Shown piece by piece: positions 25,301-38,612 of a stretch of DNA of 64,000 nucleotides. The stretch covers positions 110,887,375 to 110,951,374 of the forward strand of contig CM034546.1 of the NCBI GenBank assembly GCA_020055645.1, in the 5' to 3' direction. The translations under genes and the position numbers were made by a program. The first letter of the stretch is position 1; each line of letters begins with the position of its first letter. Source of the DNA: Tomocerus qinae (Eukaryota > Arthropoda > Collembola > Entomobryomorpha > Tomoceridae). Below the pieces are notes generated by a model. That model had not been told where the DNA came from, ran no database searches, and was given only the letters and a program-made list of their open reading frames with translations.

Positions 25301-27108
25301 TCATGTCGTTTACAAGGAAAACAATTCATTGGATTCATGACATGCCTTTTGCAGAATTTTGCAGAATTGAGTGATGTAGTACGTATTATATAGGTAGGTA
25401 GGTGATACGATATTTATAAGTAGTATAGGTATGTGATATGATACTTTGCTTTCCTCGACTAACTCACATGAGTGTAGTAATGAGTGTGTAGTAAAAGAGA
25501 GGTAAATGAGAATAACAATAGGTGGAAGTTGACTGGACTGGCCGAGACTGGGACTGGGCATTGTGGCTCCTGTGGTCTGACTGCTCTGCCTCTGCCATGC
25601 CATACGATCAATGCCTTCCCATGTCTCTAATCTCATGTAACGCAATGTGGCTTGGCAAGGCTCCGTTTGGCTTTGTATGAATCAGGATGTGCTCTACCCA
25701 TTGCATGCACCACTGCTGCAAACCTTTTATTCTTATCTTTAGAATTTTCTTCACACCAATTGCTAATGTGGCTGTGAGTGAGGTCGTGTCGTCTCCCATC
25801 CTATACATGTATAACTCACTTTTATGCAATCTCTCCCTTAATAATACCATTTTTCTGGAAATTCAGAGCTTTTCTGTTTTATTTGCATTACTCACAACCA
25901 TTACTAGATACTGCTCATTTACTACTACCTTTAACCCATTTCGTCTAATTAGCTCATACTTTCCGACCTGTCTTATTGGCTTCACTGATGCTAATAATAC
26001 ATCCTGTTCTCTATACCCACTAGCTATAGTGCAAAAACTCACTGTTTACTATACACACTAACAATTAAACCAAAGTACCTAAACTTGGCTTAATTTTCTC
26101 AACCTTTTGCTATGAGTAATTCAATAGCTCGAATTAATAACATTTTTTTAAACATTCTTTAGAAGTTCTTGGATTTACTTATGTAAGCACTAAACCGGTA
26201 CAGAGTTGTACGGAGGATTTTTTGTAGATGTTTATTAGAATATTAGATTCGCTATCCGACTCGTAAAATTGCATACATGGAAAACCTAATAGTGTGAGCT
26301 AAGAGCTACTGTTGTTGTGTGTTGTGAATTAACGAATAAAAGGTGTGGAAAACTTTTGTTTTGCACTAGGTTTGTAGCAGTTTAAATAGTGACCTTTAGA
26401 AGAATAAATGTAACACTGTTTGTGAGCGTAAGTGTAGTAATCTATGATTCACGACAATAACACAGAAACATAATGAATAGAGTGTGGGCATGGATTTAGT
26501 AGGAATAGTAGCTACGTACATATCTGTTTCGTGAATTAATTCGTGAAAAGGCAAGTGCATGTGCTTTAAGGTATAAATATGATCTAAACTGGGACCTGTT
26601 AACAATAAGGAGAGACACAAAGGAACGTACATAGCGTTAGTTGACGGGGTAATTGTGGTAATGATGTGGTTGCGTAGAATTTGTGTCATAAAGGGCCAAG
26701 GCTGCTATGGGTATTGTGTTTGGGATGGATTAGATTGGATTGCGATTCTAAGTATATAGCTAGACGAAATTGGCATGAATGCAGTGCAACAGTGGAGCAC
26801 AATGGGATGGAGTGTTCTGTAGGGTAGTGGTTACTGGCTTTCTATTGAATTCAAAGGACGATTTAGTTCTATTAGCAAAGGCCAATGCAAACCTCTTGTA
26901 TTTTCTAGTGCGGAGTTTATAGACTGGAATTTTGCATGTGTACAGGCAACATAAAATAAGATGTTATTTATACTGAATGATTTTGAATGTAGAGAGCTAT
27001 GTGACAATTGTAGATATGAATCAAACTAGTTTATTATGTTTCTGGTACATAGTGACTGAATCTTGAAAAGTGTATTGAATTTGCAAAAGCGTCACTTTAT
27101 TGTTGACA

Positions 27109-27192
27109 AAGGTTGCCGAAGAGGCCAAGCCGGCTGTCAAAAAGAACATTGGTGGTTCGTCAACCAATAAGACAAATTTGTCAATCAGTTAA
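27109..27192 (+). other. Short coding-like stretch, function unknown
   Basis: Seen: in AT-rich surroundings, 27 codons in frame 27109 read KVAEEAKPAVKKNIGG and then SSTNKTNLSIS before TAA (27190-27192). Codon choice (GCC, AAG, GTC) is unlike the flanks. A weak acceptor (GACAAAG) precedes it. The same 80 bases also hold several TTGAC/GTCAA words and the perfect palindrome GACAAATTTGTC (27171-27182), so it could equally be a regulatory element. No protein family is recognised. Confidence 0.15.
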
Positions 27193-27280
27193 AGCGGAAA
27201 ATGGTCAATTTCATGGGTGATTCTGAAGAGTGAGTCAGCGAAAAGTTTTGGGTTCCATTAACTCTGGTGAGGTGCATACA

Positions 27281-27299
27281 TGAATGAATGAATGAATGG
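27281..27299. repeat. (GAAT)n microsatellite
   Basis: Four copies of GAAT/AATG in tandem. A shorter run of the same unit lies near 16033-16046. Confidence 0.8.
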
Positions 27300-29439
27300 C
27301 ATGGCTCTTGTGCTTTGCTATGCTGTGGCGTGAGAAGGCGCCAGAAATTGTGTCTCCACCAAATTATAGACTTGGAAGGAGTTGGTGCGTGCTTCGAATG
27401 AATGTCTCTACAAAAGTCCTCACGGCACAGCACAAATATTCAAAACTCTAATAAAAGTTACATCCCATCTCGGGTACATCCTACTTTACCTGTACCCAAG
27501 ACTAAATCTTGTCAATCCGGGATCCTTCACATATACTCAACTTCAAACTAAAGAAAAAGGCATACAAAAATCTTCTTATTCATGCTTTTCCCTATATTTA
27601 GTGTCGAGACACAGGTATATGCCGCTTTCACATTAATGTATTCCTAGATCTGAAAAACTCGCTTATATTTGTCTTCGTAGCTACAAGCTGCTATTAAGCT
27701 CTGCATCTTCCGTAAGACATTAACGTACCTAAATAATAAGTGAGCATCGTACGTGTAGACTCAGATCTAGTAGACCGGACAGAAGTTAAACGCTCACACA
27801 GAAACAGAGTACACAACAAATGCACGTAAAACTTTTTACTCTGACTTACTTAGCTATGCATTTCTAGAGTCTCCATCGTTTGTCTTCACTGGAGTGAACT
27901 GGTCTGCCTCTGACCGTGTAGTTTTTAGGAGCCGTCTATTGAAGGTGTGATGCTTATGCCTTCTACTACCTTCATATTACATGAAATTTCCCGTCTAGGA
28001 AAATCCTAACTACTCCTAAACACTCTCGAATGCTGCCAATTTATTTTGATTTCATCTCGATCTATTCGTGCGTCTCGTCTGGCTCGCCTCGTCGACTCAA
28101 CTCACAGCCATTGCATTTCCCAGCCTTTCCCACTAACTGACCAACTTGATTATTACAGCCCTTTAGCTCCGGCCTTTCGAAATCCGTTTTCGTCCTCCCA
28201 ACTATACTACCAGACCTTAAAACTTAGTAGTCTACATTTTAGAATACGAATGTATGATTACCACAGATATACTTTGATTTACTACCAGTCCTTCTTAAAA
28301 CAGCGTCGTCCCGTGATTGTAACTTGCCATTATGTTCGTGTGTACTTAAGTAGCTACCTTTTCAGTACCCAAAAAATAAGCAACTCTTCCCTCATTCATA
28401 AACATGAGAATTCTATTTTTTACTATTACTTACTGTTACTGTTATGCTCATGAGCTTAAAGGAGACCATTTTTTACACTTACACAATGCTCACCTCTCTT
28501 CAGCAAAATTACAAGTTTAATTCATCAGCTCTCGTTCATTTCTCCTAGTGTCCTTATGTAGCGGGATCCTAAAGAAGGGTAATGCGCTGACAAGTGCGTA
28601 CAGATGTTTCACGGACACAAAAAGATATTCAAAGCACCTGTTTCTATACACAGGTTGAATCTATATGGTCATACACATTATTAGTTAGCTAGTGTAATAA
28701 CTATTTATGTCTATGACATTACGTAGCACAGTGTGGAGAAATACACTATCATTATGAAAGCGAAGAGCGATATATCGTCCCTTATCAACTTTGGTAATGA
28801 AAGAAAGTATAAGGATGACTACCCCAGGCTAGTTTATGAAGTTAGTAACAATAAGTAACATAAGCTAAGCAACAACCATTTATAATGTACTCTCTCGTCT
28901 GTAATTATATTACACTTTTAATATGTATTATGTAATTATGGACTATATATTCAGATAAGAATCATGGAGATCACTCTATATAAGAGGGAATTGTAGATAT
29001 AAATGATGCATATGTCCTACTGTATTATTATTTATGAATTGAATTTTAGATCGGGTGCTGTTTGTTGCTACTGTGTATGTATCTGCATATGTTACTTCTT
29101 AAGAATAAAAAAGGTAGAAAATCCCCTGCCTTACATTTCAGTCTTGATAAACAGATAGTTTATTAAATAAGAGTCTAATTTTTCTTGTTATAGAGGATAA
29201 TGGAAGAAAAGGAAAGCCCTGTAACACATATAAGCTATATAAATCTATACAAATGACATAAATGTGATGACAAATCTGCTTATGAATGTGAAATTGTCTT
29301 TTTAGTCAACTGTTGTGGTGTCGCAACTCTTTTCTTAGCTTACCTTAGACATTTCGGTGGGATTAGGATGTCTTCAAGGCAGAAGTCAAGAAAAAAAACG
29401 TGAGAACATTTATTTTTAGCTCTGACGAAGATTTTCCTC

Positions 29440-29960
29440 AATGAAGATGATAAATGAAGACCACCTGTTGAGGAGTAGCCGCTCTTTTGTCTCCCGTTTT
29501 CCCTGCAGAATTTTCCCATGGCAGGTTGACGGGGGTCTTTCCATGTCAACCCTCCGTCTCAGCCGCGTGTCCCGTATCATCATTTGCTATCCTATTGTAC
29601 CGAATCTTTCAACCGTAAGAAATGCGTCTACTTACGTCTTCCCTCTGTACTAGAATTCTATTTCGGTTTCCACTCCACGCACATTGCCCTCTTTCATCTC
29701 TCCCGTACTCCGTGTAGGGCGAAGGGGACAACAAGACGGGGAAACATCGATTTCTTGACGTAATCCACTGTTATTAGCACCCTAGTCACTGAACTTAACA
29801 TGGTCAATGCTAACAAAGTACACAATTACCGATGATAGTCTTTCAATCAATAGAATAGATCAAATGAGAATCCCCGGTGTGAAGGAGTTGACATTTCACC
29901 CAACATCAAAGTCCCACGTGCTGTTCAGCCTCTCCTTCGCTACTAAATAAAAGCTGATTT
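29440..29960. promoter_or_regulatory. GC-richer block, possible regulatory element
   Basis: Seen: about 500 bases clearly richer in G and C than their surroundings. The block contains the perfect inverted repeat GGTTGAC (29524-29530) / GTCAACC (29545-29551) and a CACGTG E-box near 29920. Open frames on both strands (29441-29653 + and 29340-29549 -) are short and have no recognisable domain. It could be a regulatory element, a non-coding exon or an old insertion. I cannot choose between these. Confidence 0.2.
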
Positions 29961-31119
29961 TTGTCCTTTATCACATTAAATGCTCTTGTTACAAGATGTG
30001 GTGATGCATAATGTACTACTAAATCTGTGGCCAGTTGGAAATATCAAAGCAGATTTTAAGACCTTATTTTCATGCGCTTTATTATTCAACAAATTACAAG
30101 GAAATTTTATTGACTTATTCTATAACATTTACATCTTTATTTCATACGCTCATCTCCACGTAACGTCTTGAACATCTTTAAGATTCCATTACAACTAATA
30201 AATTGTAGTTGTTCGTCTAATGTATGAAATGAGATACAAATAACGCTCAAAACAGTATTTGTTTTTACATCCGTTTATCGTAAGCTTGGCATTCAAAATG
30301 TCCTCACTACTATCCCTCTTTGGATAACATAATTATTACTCACATAGTTTAAACCATATTTGAACAAATAGACAATATAATCTATTTGTTTAGCAAGTAA
30401 TAGTAAACTGATACACACGAACAACAAATTACGGACGTTCAGTTCTGGTAATTTTAACTTTACCTATTTTGACAAGTGTAAGTGTAGTGGCTACAAGTAC
30501 AATAAAATTAGTGCAATGCAATATGACACGGCATATGGATGTAAAGCGTAGTAGCCCAGATAATTTTATTACCCTGAGATTCCACTTTAAATCAAGTAAA
30601 TAATACGCATGAGCAAGCGTGTAATAATATGCATGTGTATGTGTAATATTATTATTATTAATTTCATAACGCAGCATAATGTGAACGAGGTGATTAGCAT
30701 ATATTATATTAGATGCATTATATATGATATAATAGATGCCATTATTAACTGTAAAGGCAGTGTTTCAAGTGCCATTATAGAGTAATATTATTAGTCATGA
30801 TTGCATTATAACTTATAGCTATTAACGAGGCAGCCCACAAAAACGACTTATATTATATCCCTAAGACTTGTTTAGAGTGGGTGCACTAAACTATACAATA
30901 GGCAGTCCATCTGCAATAAACTATTATGAAACGCGACTAATAATCTCACAGATTTCAATCATTCACTCAAAATGCATGTATGACCACAATAATAAGTTAA
31001 TATAGACTGATATTATATAAACTACCTAAGTATATCTATAATAAGTATATCGTAGATTTGGCATATTCCTCGTATAGAGTAGTGTGTGATGTTGTGATAT
31101 GTTAGTTATGATAGGAGGA

Positions 31120-31320
31120 ACAGCACCAGTCCAATTATCTCATCAATGGCCCATATCAAACCGTATTATCAAATTACGGGCGCAGTATTATTGTTATTAG
31201 CGTGTTTTTACTGCCTGCTAGTAGCTACGGACGGGCTTGATTCTAACATGCAGAAATTGCCGACAGAGAAACGGCAAAACAAACATTTATGATGGCAGTC
31301 AGATTCATTGAGCTAGTTGG
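31120..31320. promoter_or_regulatory. Enhancer-like patch
   Basis: A motif-dense, non-repetitive patch with CAATTATC, CATATCAAACC, GTTATTAGC and TTTATGATGG, some of which resemble homeodomain sites. No coding frame. Candidate cis-regulatory element by appearance only. Confidence 0.2.
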
Positions 31321-33448
31321 ATTTTTTAAAGTTGATATATTTCTTGGGTTTCATGTGAAGCTCTTATCTTGACAGCGGTGAGAAAATCAGCTGAGTTAAA
31401 TTGAGTGAATAGATAACTTTTTCTCCTTTTTCGACTAACAAGCGAGTGACTAACAATCTAGCTAAACTACCTTCCTAACTTATAACACTGTCCATTTATA
31501 CAAAGAATACAAAACACCGTTAGCTGCTAATTTGGTTGTTATTTTTCCTTGAAAGTGAAATTAGAGCATGCACACTTAAAGACGTGCTAATTAATTCGAT
31601 ATGCAGAAAATTACAAGTTTTATTTATGGCCATTATTATAATCCTACGTTACAAAAGCTACGGTTACAGAAATGTATAATTTGTACGTAGTTACAAAGAG
31701 AACTAATGGCTTCCTTTCAGAGAAAAGAAAGGTTAGAGTTCGTCTTGCGGCTCTTTATTTCTTTACCTTCTTTCAGGATTGACAACTTGAGTAGGAGGCA
31801 AAGGTGTCAATAGAAATGTTTGTTTAGATTTATTTAGTGTTTTGTTTTCCGGACCCGACTGCGACTCAACAAGATTTTCTCCATTGTGTAAAACAAAGGG
31901 ATATTTACTCTGGAGGTCTCTTATCTTATCTCTTTGGATTAGAGTTACTTAAGTGTACACTGCACCACAATACACAACTAATACAACAACAAGACTGTAT
32001 TTACAAGGGATGCGGGATAGTGCAATCCTGTCAGTGATTTAGCTCCACTGGCCTTTAAGTTGACTCCCTGCTGCATTTCGGCATGTTTGAAATTATCATT
32101 GAGGCTGAAAAAAGCCATTCAAAAGCTCAGTGTGAGTCGAGTCTGTACAATACCGACAGATTTCAATGAGGACTGTTGCTTTGCAGCCAACTGACTAAGT
32201 GTAGGTGCTTCAATCTCTAAATTCATCTTCTACTATACCTATACAATCTCCCTTTTGACAAATCTCTTTTGTTTAGCAATCCTCTGCCATACGAAATAGA
32301 TCTCTACACTCTTCTGCCAACATTTTCAATGCATATTCTTATTAACAAAGAAATGTATGAAAATCCTATGATACATTAGTCTCACACTGGTTTATCTCAT
32401 TCCGAATCTTCCTTCTGCACTGCCTGCAAAAACGCCCAAATGTGACATGACGGATTAGGGAATCACACTCAACTACGCACCACCAAAATGACAACCCACA
32501 AAAAACAAACTTCTTTTTACTGTTGTTTTGCAAAAGTATATGGCTCTGTGCATTAATCTGTGGGCTCACTCTAACTATTTTCAATGAGAGCCATTTGATT
32601 TGGAATGTGGCTCCTGTGGTTTAGTCCCGAATGCTCACTCAACGTCGATTCAAATCTCAAATCCTTTATTTATTTATTTACATTGATGGTTTCTTAATAT
32701 TTTGGCAACATATTTTTAGCTGAATTTGTAAAAAAATATTTATGTATTTCTGACGACAAATGTTGGAAAATCTAGCATGGGGATTTATGAGTGACTGTTG
32801 TAATATTTAGTAGGTAGCACAATGGAAGAAAATGCTTGTACAAAATGCAGTAAGCATACGATACATAATTTAAACAGGATACATCAATTATCAGTGATTC
32901 AATGATTTTAAGTCTGATAATTTGTAGACAGCTATTTTATGGGCTACAGCTTGGATTGGCAGTGAATGGAAAATATTTTATTTATGACGACAAATGTTGA
33001 AAAATTTGGTAAAGTGAATTAAGGATGGTAATTGATATGGTAGGTTCTATATTTCAGTCTTCTAGTGGTATGATTTTATAAAATTGCAAAAAATATGGTC
33101 AGTATAGGAAAAGTCAAGAGTATTTTGAGCAGTTCATCAATTTTACTTGTACACATTTATTTTTGAGTTAGTATTTGGATTTAGTTGGAGTGTGAATGGA
33201 TTATGAATCGAAGAGTCGCATCAGTTGTGGGGTTTTTGTTGTGAGAAGAAGGAGAGTAATGTGAATGAGTGGTTTTCGCCGACTTTATGTCAGAGTGGGA
33301 TTGGAGTAGGTAATGATGTTCTGAAAGATCTAAATGCATTATAGGTAAAGCACTCTTGTTCACTTTTGGTAGATACTTTGGTTATTAGAGAGGAAAGTAT
33401 TAAAGTGAAGTGATCGACTTGGCTGGGTAGGCATAGTGTTGTTGCAAT

Positions 33449-33460
33449 GCAGTGCACTGC
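33449..33460. repeat. GCAGTGCACTGC palindrome
   Basis: A perfect 12-base palindrome. It shares the GTGCAC core with the ACTGTGCACAGT palindrome at 21942-21953. Confidence 0.4.
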
Positions 33461-34378
33461 CACCCGAAATCCATTAAGACTGAAAGCAAAGAGTGAGACA
33501 TGATAGAAAAAAGAATAAAGGACAAGAGATACATTCGAGTGTTCATCAGTTTTAGCTGGCTAAGTTGAGTTTAGCTCAATGTTCTTGATGTAATATACAG
33601 AAAGAGTGGAAATCCGGGTGAACAATGGAATCTTCAATTACAATACCGAAAAATGATGGACAAAAAAGCAAGACGGCGCATTTCCGTCGAGAACAATTGA
33701 TCTCCAACCAAGTGTGGAAAATTTCCATAGCAAAAAATCCTCTCTGCTGGAAAAATTAAAATGTCGAGCGAAAGCCATTTTTTCCTGAGTAAATTTGTCA
33801 CAGAGTGTCGAATGAATCCTCCGTTGTCTACGCTGTCTTGATATAGCATTGCACGGTTTAGATCTGAATGAACATAACATAACAGCTCGAGTCAATTCAA
33901 TAGAATTGAACACAACAAAGCTGACTTCTTGGCTTGACTTGCTCTTCTTTTATTTTTTTACTCAAACTGTAAACTCACAATCAGACTCTAACGTATCACC
34001 TTTTTCAATTTCTCTCCTCTTCTTCATCATCTCTTAGAATTCACTGAATTTAGTTCATCCTTTATATATTTTTGTGACTCATGCAGCTTTGGCTAGACAA
34101 AACATTCTTACCACAAAAAGATTTACAGAAAGTACGACTACAACTTCGGTACTACCTTTCCACTAATAACATTCTTCGTTTTCAAATCAAAGTCTAAATC
34201 CTAGCATGCCTAATGTTTTTTTATCATTTCCACTCTTTTCTCTTCCCTTTTCATGAGTTTCACCTGTAAAGCTTCATTTTAGAAAGCGCAAACAAGCAAC
34301 TAATTGGTTGGCCCCAGCTAGACACCTATGAATACGTCCATTTTGTAAGGTGGGTCCTAAATTTGACCTAAGCCCGTC

Positions 34379-34396
34379 CGTGACCCTTAAGTCACG
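34379..34396. promoter_or_regulatory. CGTGAC/GTCACG inverted repeat
   Basis: Six-base perfect arms separated by CCTTAA. A further TTTGACCT word lies upstream (34362-34369). TGACC-type half-sites are bound by nuclear receptors; the assignment is speculative. Confidence 0.2.
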
Positions 34397-36832
34397 ATTG
34401 GGACACACCCAGACCTCATGTTCTTTTCTTTATGCTCATTTTCCTTGCATAGCTAATGTAGAATGGCTTATAGGTCTTTTGCATGTAGTGCTCTTTGACT
34501 TGACTAACTTTAGTCCACCTCCGAACACATCCCTTCGTTCCTCTTCATTAATTTATTCCATGCTAAAACTCTTTCAAACAACTCCTATACTCTTCAGGCG
34601 TACTCAGCTCAACCTCACTACTAATGCTTTCTACACATAAAACATTTACCACTTCAGACTTCTTTTTTTACTCACAGCCAACCACACATCTTTGTTTCCA
34701 GAAAATCCTTAGAATCCTTTATCTCTCCATATCTACATCCATTTTCCTTCTGCTTTTCTACTCAAACACAACTTCTACGAATAAAAATCATATATCGACA
34801 GGTAGCTTACAATTTTTATTCTCTTCGTGCCAATTATCTTTGCATGAGCGAAGTCTATTTTGACTAGGAACACTTTTTGCGTAATATTCATCTGTGATCT
34901 AGAACGCTTTGGAGGGAAAACTCTTTTGTTTTCCGTACCTGGTAAATATCTCTTTGTTCAGTTTTACTTGTGCTAGCATGTTTAAGAAATGTGCTAGGAA
35001 TTTGCTAGTCATACATCTGCCTTCTAAAGAACTTCTTAGCCACTACCAAGTAGAAGGTCAAAGCCAATAAATGTGCACCATTACTAGAATTTCTATCTAC
35101 ATTTTAAAGTAGCTAAATAATCTCTAATGTAGTATGTTCTTAGAACTACATTATTTTGCTCTTCCATCTGATTACTAATAAATGAGCAATTTAATAATTA
35201 TGGATTGGAATTTAAAGAACAGGATTTACAGTTATTTCTGTGAATATTAATTACCGATTGAGCACTATCCTTTGTTTAATACCCATTACCATTTTGCCCA
35301 TATTAATTTGTGCAACATATTGCAATATAATACCTAGTTCGCTGAGGATGCACCGTATTGCTTACATTGAATGAGTATAAGTCAGTGTAAAATATTGGAT
35401 AAAATTGTTACAGAATAAACTAATGTATAGTTTTTGACATTGATGTTTCTCTGCATGTTAGTAAATAGATTGGGCCCCAACGAGGCTGTTTTGATCGATT
35501 TGGTTGATTTGAAAGATGATTTTAGGTTAATTTTAGTTTCTCAAGTGGTGCTAGAGGCAAGTTCTACAGACAAGGTTTAGTTTAAGTACTCTTATGACTT
35601 GTACATGCATATAAAATGTAAAGGTAAGTGTATTTTGTTAGAGTGCTTAGTTCCTGATTGATATGCCTAGGAATAGTACTAGATTAATGTTGGTTGGTTA
35701 GGTTTTCTCTGTTGCTGTGCGTATACTTTGTATTTAAATTAGGAAGCTCAGAAGGAACAATCAATCAATTGAGTTTAGACGAACCAGTTTTTCATCTGGA
35801 AGAAGTGACTCTTACTTTTGTTTCCATATGGGGTATTATAGGAGGTGTAGGCAGGATAATCCATAATAAGAAAAGTTAGGGCAGAAGGAGAGGCATAATA
35901 TCTAAATCTAAATACGCACGGATAGTAAAATATTAATAAGACGGTTGGCTGCTAATATGAAAGTTGATGTATGTTTGAGGCAGAGCTGGACAAATTCGAC
36001 GGAGGGAAACAAAGTACAAGTCCCGAGAGTCTGATTGGGAAAGGCGGGTTTCGGACATGACACAGAAAGTTGTGAAGTGGTTCGGTGTGGACTGGACAAG
36101 TGAACTGGACCTTTAGGCAGCGCTTTGTGAGGATTCCTCATAAATGTATAAAAAGGACAAACGGAGGAGGTGACGCCCTCAAATTATAGACAACCAAGCT
36201 TTGGGAATTAAATTATTCATGGAGTTTATCAAGGTGTGGCTCGAAGCATCAATCGATATTCCTCTGAGTTTCCCCATTAAACTTTTACTCTACCGAATTT
36301 TTTCCCGAGTTTCTCACTATATAATTTCCTCCCCAATTATGTTTCGACTGTAGTATATATAGGTACATAACATGCCCCTTCCTCCGACACAAACCTTAAC
36401 CCGAAATTTACCTCTGAAAAAATTCCGTCCGAAATCCCAATTCCCTAATCCCATCAACTAATATCATATTATCAAACAACTTGAAATGTTGAAACCTCCG
36501 TTACATTTAGTGCCTTCTTATGGACAACAGTCTCTCACACAACATGAGCATCAAGGTTTCATTTCAGTCGATCGCTTTATACGTTTTATAACTGTAGAAA
36601 ACTAAAATTACTACTCGAATAAAAACACGGACATAAGTACCTGTATCATAAAATAATATTGCGTCTCCGCCCCATATCTATTTACTCAGGGCTAAAGCTG
36701 AAATACACGTAGCTGAAGGATGCATGACTATTTGTGGTTTGACATTGGGGGAATTTATATGTAGGCTATATACAAATACATCGAAATATTATATTGAGGA
36801 GGAAAGCGACAGCATTTTCCAACGAGGAGACA

Positions 36833-36848
36833 AGAAAACACGTTTTCT
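36833..36848. promoter_or_regulatory. AGAAAAC/GTTTTCT palindrome
   Basis: Seven-base perfect arms around AC. Just downstream come ACAG-TTTG-CTGT and, near 36899-36906, GGAGGTAAGT, which is a near-ideal splice donor. This raises the possibility of a non-coding first exon ending near 36902. Nothing downstream can yet be joined to it. Confidence 0.2.
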
Positions 36849-38585
36849 GACAGTTTGCTGTTTTAAGTAGAAATAGTAAGTGTAGACATAGAATCGGCGG
36901 AGGTAAGTCGCGTTTTTTTTATTTCGTCTATATCATTAGAATCATCCATTCGTCAAAAATAAGTCCAGCGGAACTCTCAAGATAAATGTAAGACATCGCT
37001 TTGGAGTTCCCTCCATCCTTCCAGAAAATAATTGAGTTTGAATTGAAATGAAGAATTGAGAGAATAAATCTCAGTAAACTCAACCAAGTGGCATCCTTAA
37101 ACCCAACAGATTCATATCGCTTTCAAAGCATACTAAATACAATACTACTTTGATGATTCATGATACAGAAAACATAAATGCATTCTCATATTTTATAAGC
37201 TAGAGTAGCTACCTATTAAACACAGTATAGGAATGGTAATTACATATTTTACGAAATATAAAGGTACACTATAAAAAAAAGTTTCGCTTTGTAGTAGTAA
37301 AATGAAGTAGCGTAGAGTAGAGCAAGCCAAAGTCAAACATTATTACATCTAAACAAAGTGAATTTCTACGTTCGACTGACTGTATGGCAGTATAATAGAA
37401 AGAAGCAGGTAAAGTAGCAATGCATTTGGCGTAGTTACGTGTGAAAATAAAAATTATCCTAAAAAAACTAGATATCATGCGATAAAATGAAGAACAACAC
37501 AAATCACAGCCTTCTTACATGGAAGATACATAATATTATTGTTAGCTGAAAAACTAGGTAAATACTATGCTGCTAGTTGGGCTCTCTCTAATATAAGGTC
37601 ATTAAGGGTTTTCCTCTCATCGCACGGAATTATTTTCTATGAAATGCCTCTAAATGCAGGATACCATGTATTTAGAGACTCTGGTTTGGTGTGGCTCTCG
37701 CTCGACAACTATCTTGTGCAATGTGCAACGATGGAACATGAATGGGTTACATATCTCGAGCAAACAACACGAATGAGAACTTGCCCTCTCCTATTATCAA
37801 ATCCCTCCATATAAATTCTATTATATTATGAGAATCAAAATCATGATGACTATAGGAATTAATAGGTGATGAGTTACCAAATAAATACAAACCTTCATTT
37901 ACCCTATCTCTACTACAGTATGGAGATTCAAATAGTTCCTTTCAAGTCAGCCTCACCCCAAGACTCAACAAATATGTAAATACACAATAATAAATATGTA
38001 CACATCACCTGATTTCTCGATCACGATGAGAATTCAAGCTAGGTGTTCCAACTACCATGAACTAGTGGTATATATGTACTCTACTGTATATTGTTGCACA
38101 ATTCTCAGATGGTTGTTTGACTTCATTGCATACGAGTACAACTTGTTGGATGCCTTTAGTATACACAAGAGTGTCGTGTCGTAATATTATAGTAGTATAT
38201 AGTATGGATATAGTATAAGCAATTTTAGCAAGGGTAGAATATAAAGAATTGCATGTAATATACAAGTAACAGTAATAGTTCTCTGCTTCTTCGAATCTCA
38301 CGTGTATAGACAGATAGGTATTTATTATAGAGAGGGGGGTATAATGAGAAATCACTTTTCACCTTCAACAATGTTAATAATATAAAAAATAGATGTGATG
38401 TGATGGAAAATGGGACATTTGTCTTTCCGATTGCGATTTCATGCATGAGAGGATACGCTAATCCATAAAATACCTCAGACACGCAATCTGGGACATAAAC
38501 GAACCTCAGCCAAGCTCAACCAACCAACGGGAATCCCAAACCAAACTATTTTGCACTGAACTTGGCTCAATGTGCTGAGCTACCA

Positions 38586-38612
38586 AGAATGCAAACCAAG
38601 CATTTGCATTCT
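38586..38612. promoter_or_regulatory. Inverted octamer pair
   Basis: AGAATGCAAA (38586-38595) and TTTGCATTCT (38603-38612) are exact complements across a seven-base spacer. The right arm with the preceding base makes a full ATTTGCAT octamer (38602-38609). The arrangement is suited to a dimer of POU-domain proteins; function is inference. Confidence 0.35.

Larger units (their letters stand above)
22346..37000. other. Intergenic desert
   Basis: No supportable gene. G-rich to C-rich switches lie near 24530, 33850 and 36200. Unusual patches are a GC-richer block at 24970-25220, a short coding-like stretch at 27109-27192, a GC-richer block at 29440-29960, AT-rich homeodomain-word clusters at 30620-30860, a motif-dense patch at 31120-31320 and a GTCACG palindrome at 34379-34396. 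The 135-codon frame at 28046-28453 lies on a pyrimidine-rich strand and has no recognisable domain. Confidence 0.45.

Noticed and set aside
25687-26061. 124-codon open frame with apparent hydrophobic stretches
   Set aside because: Hydrophobic runs are expected when T-rich sequence is translated. No initiation or splice context and no family.
28046-28453. 135-codon open frame on the plus strand
   Set aside because: C/T-rich strand, Ser/Tyr/Leu-rich translation, no domain. Consistent with chance in skewed sequence.
37539-37814. 91-codon open frame with balanced composition
   Set aside because: It looks more coding-like than most, but has no recognisable domain or convincing splice sites. Not listed as a gene.
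38529-38537. GGGAATCCC, resembling a Rel/κB site
   Set aside because: A single nine-base match is too weak alone, even though Toll signalling is relevant to the Spätzle-like gene 25 kb away.
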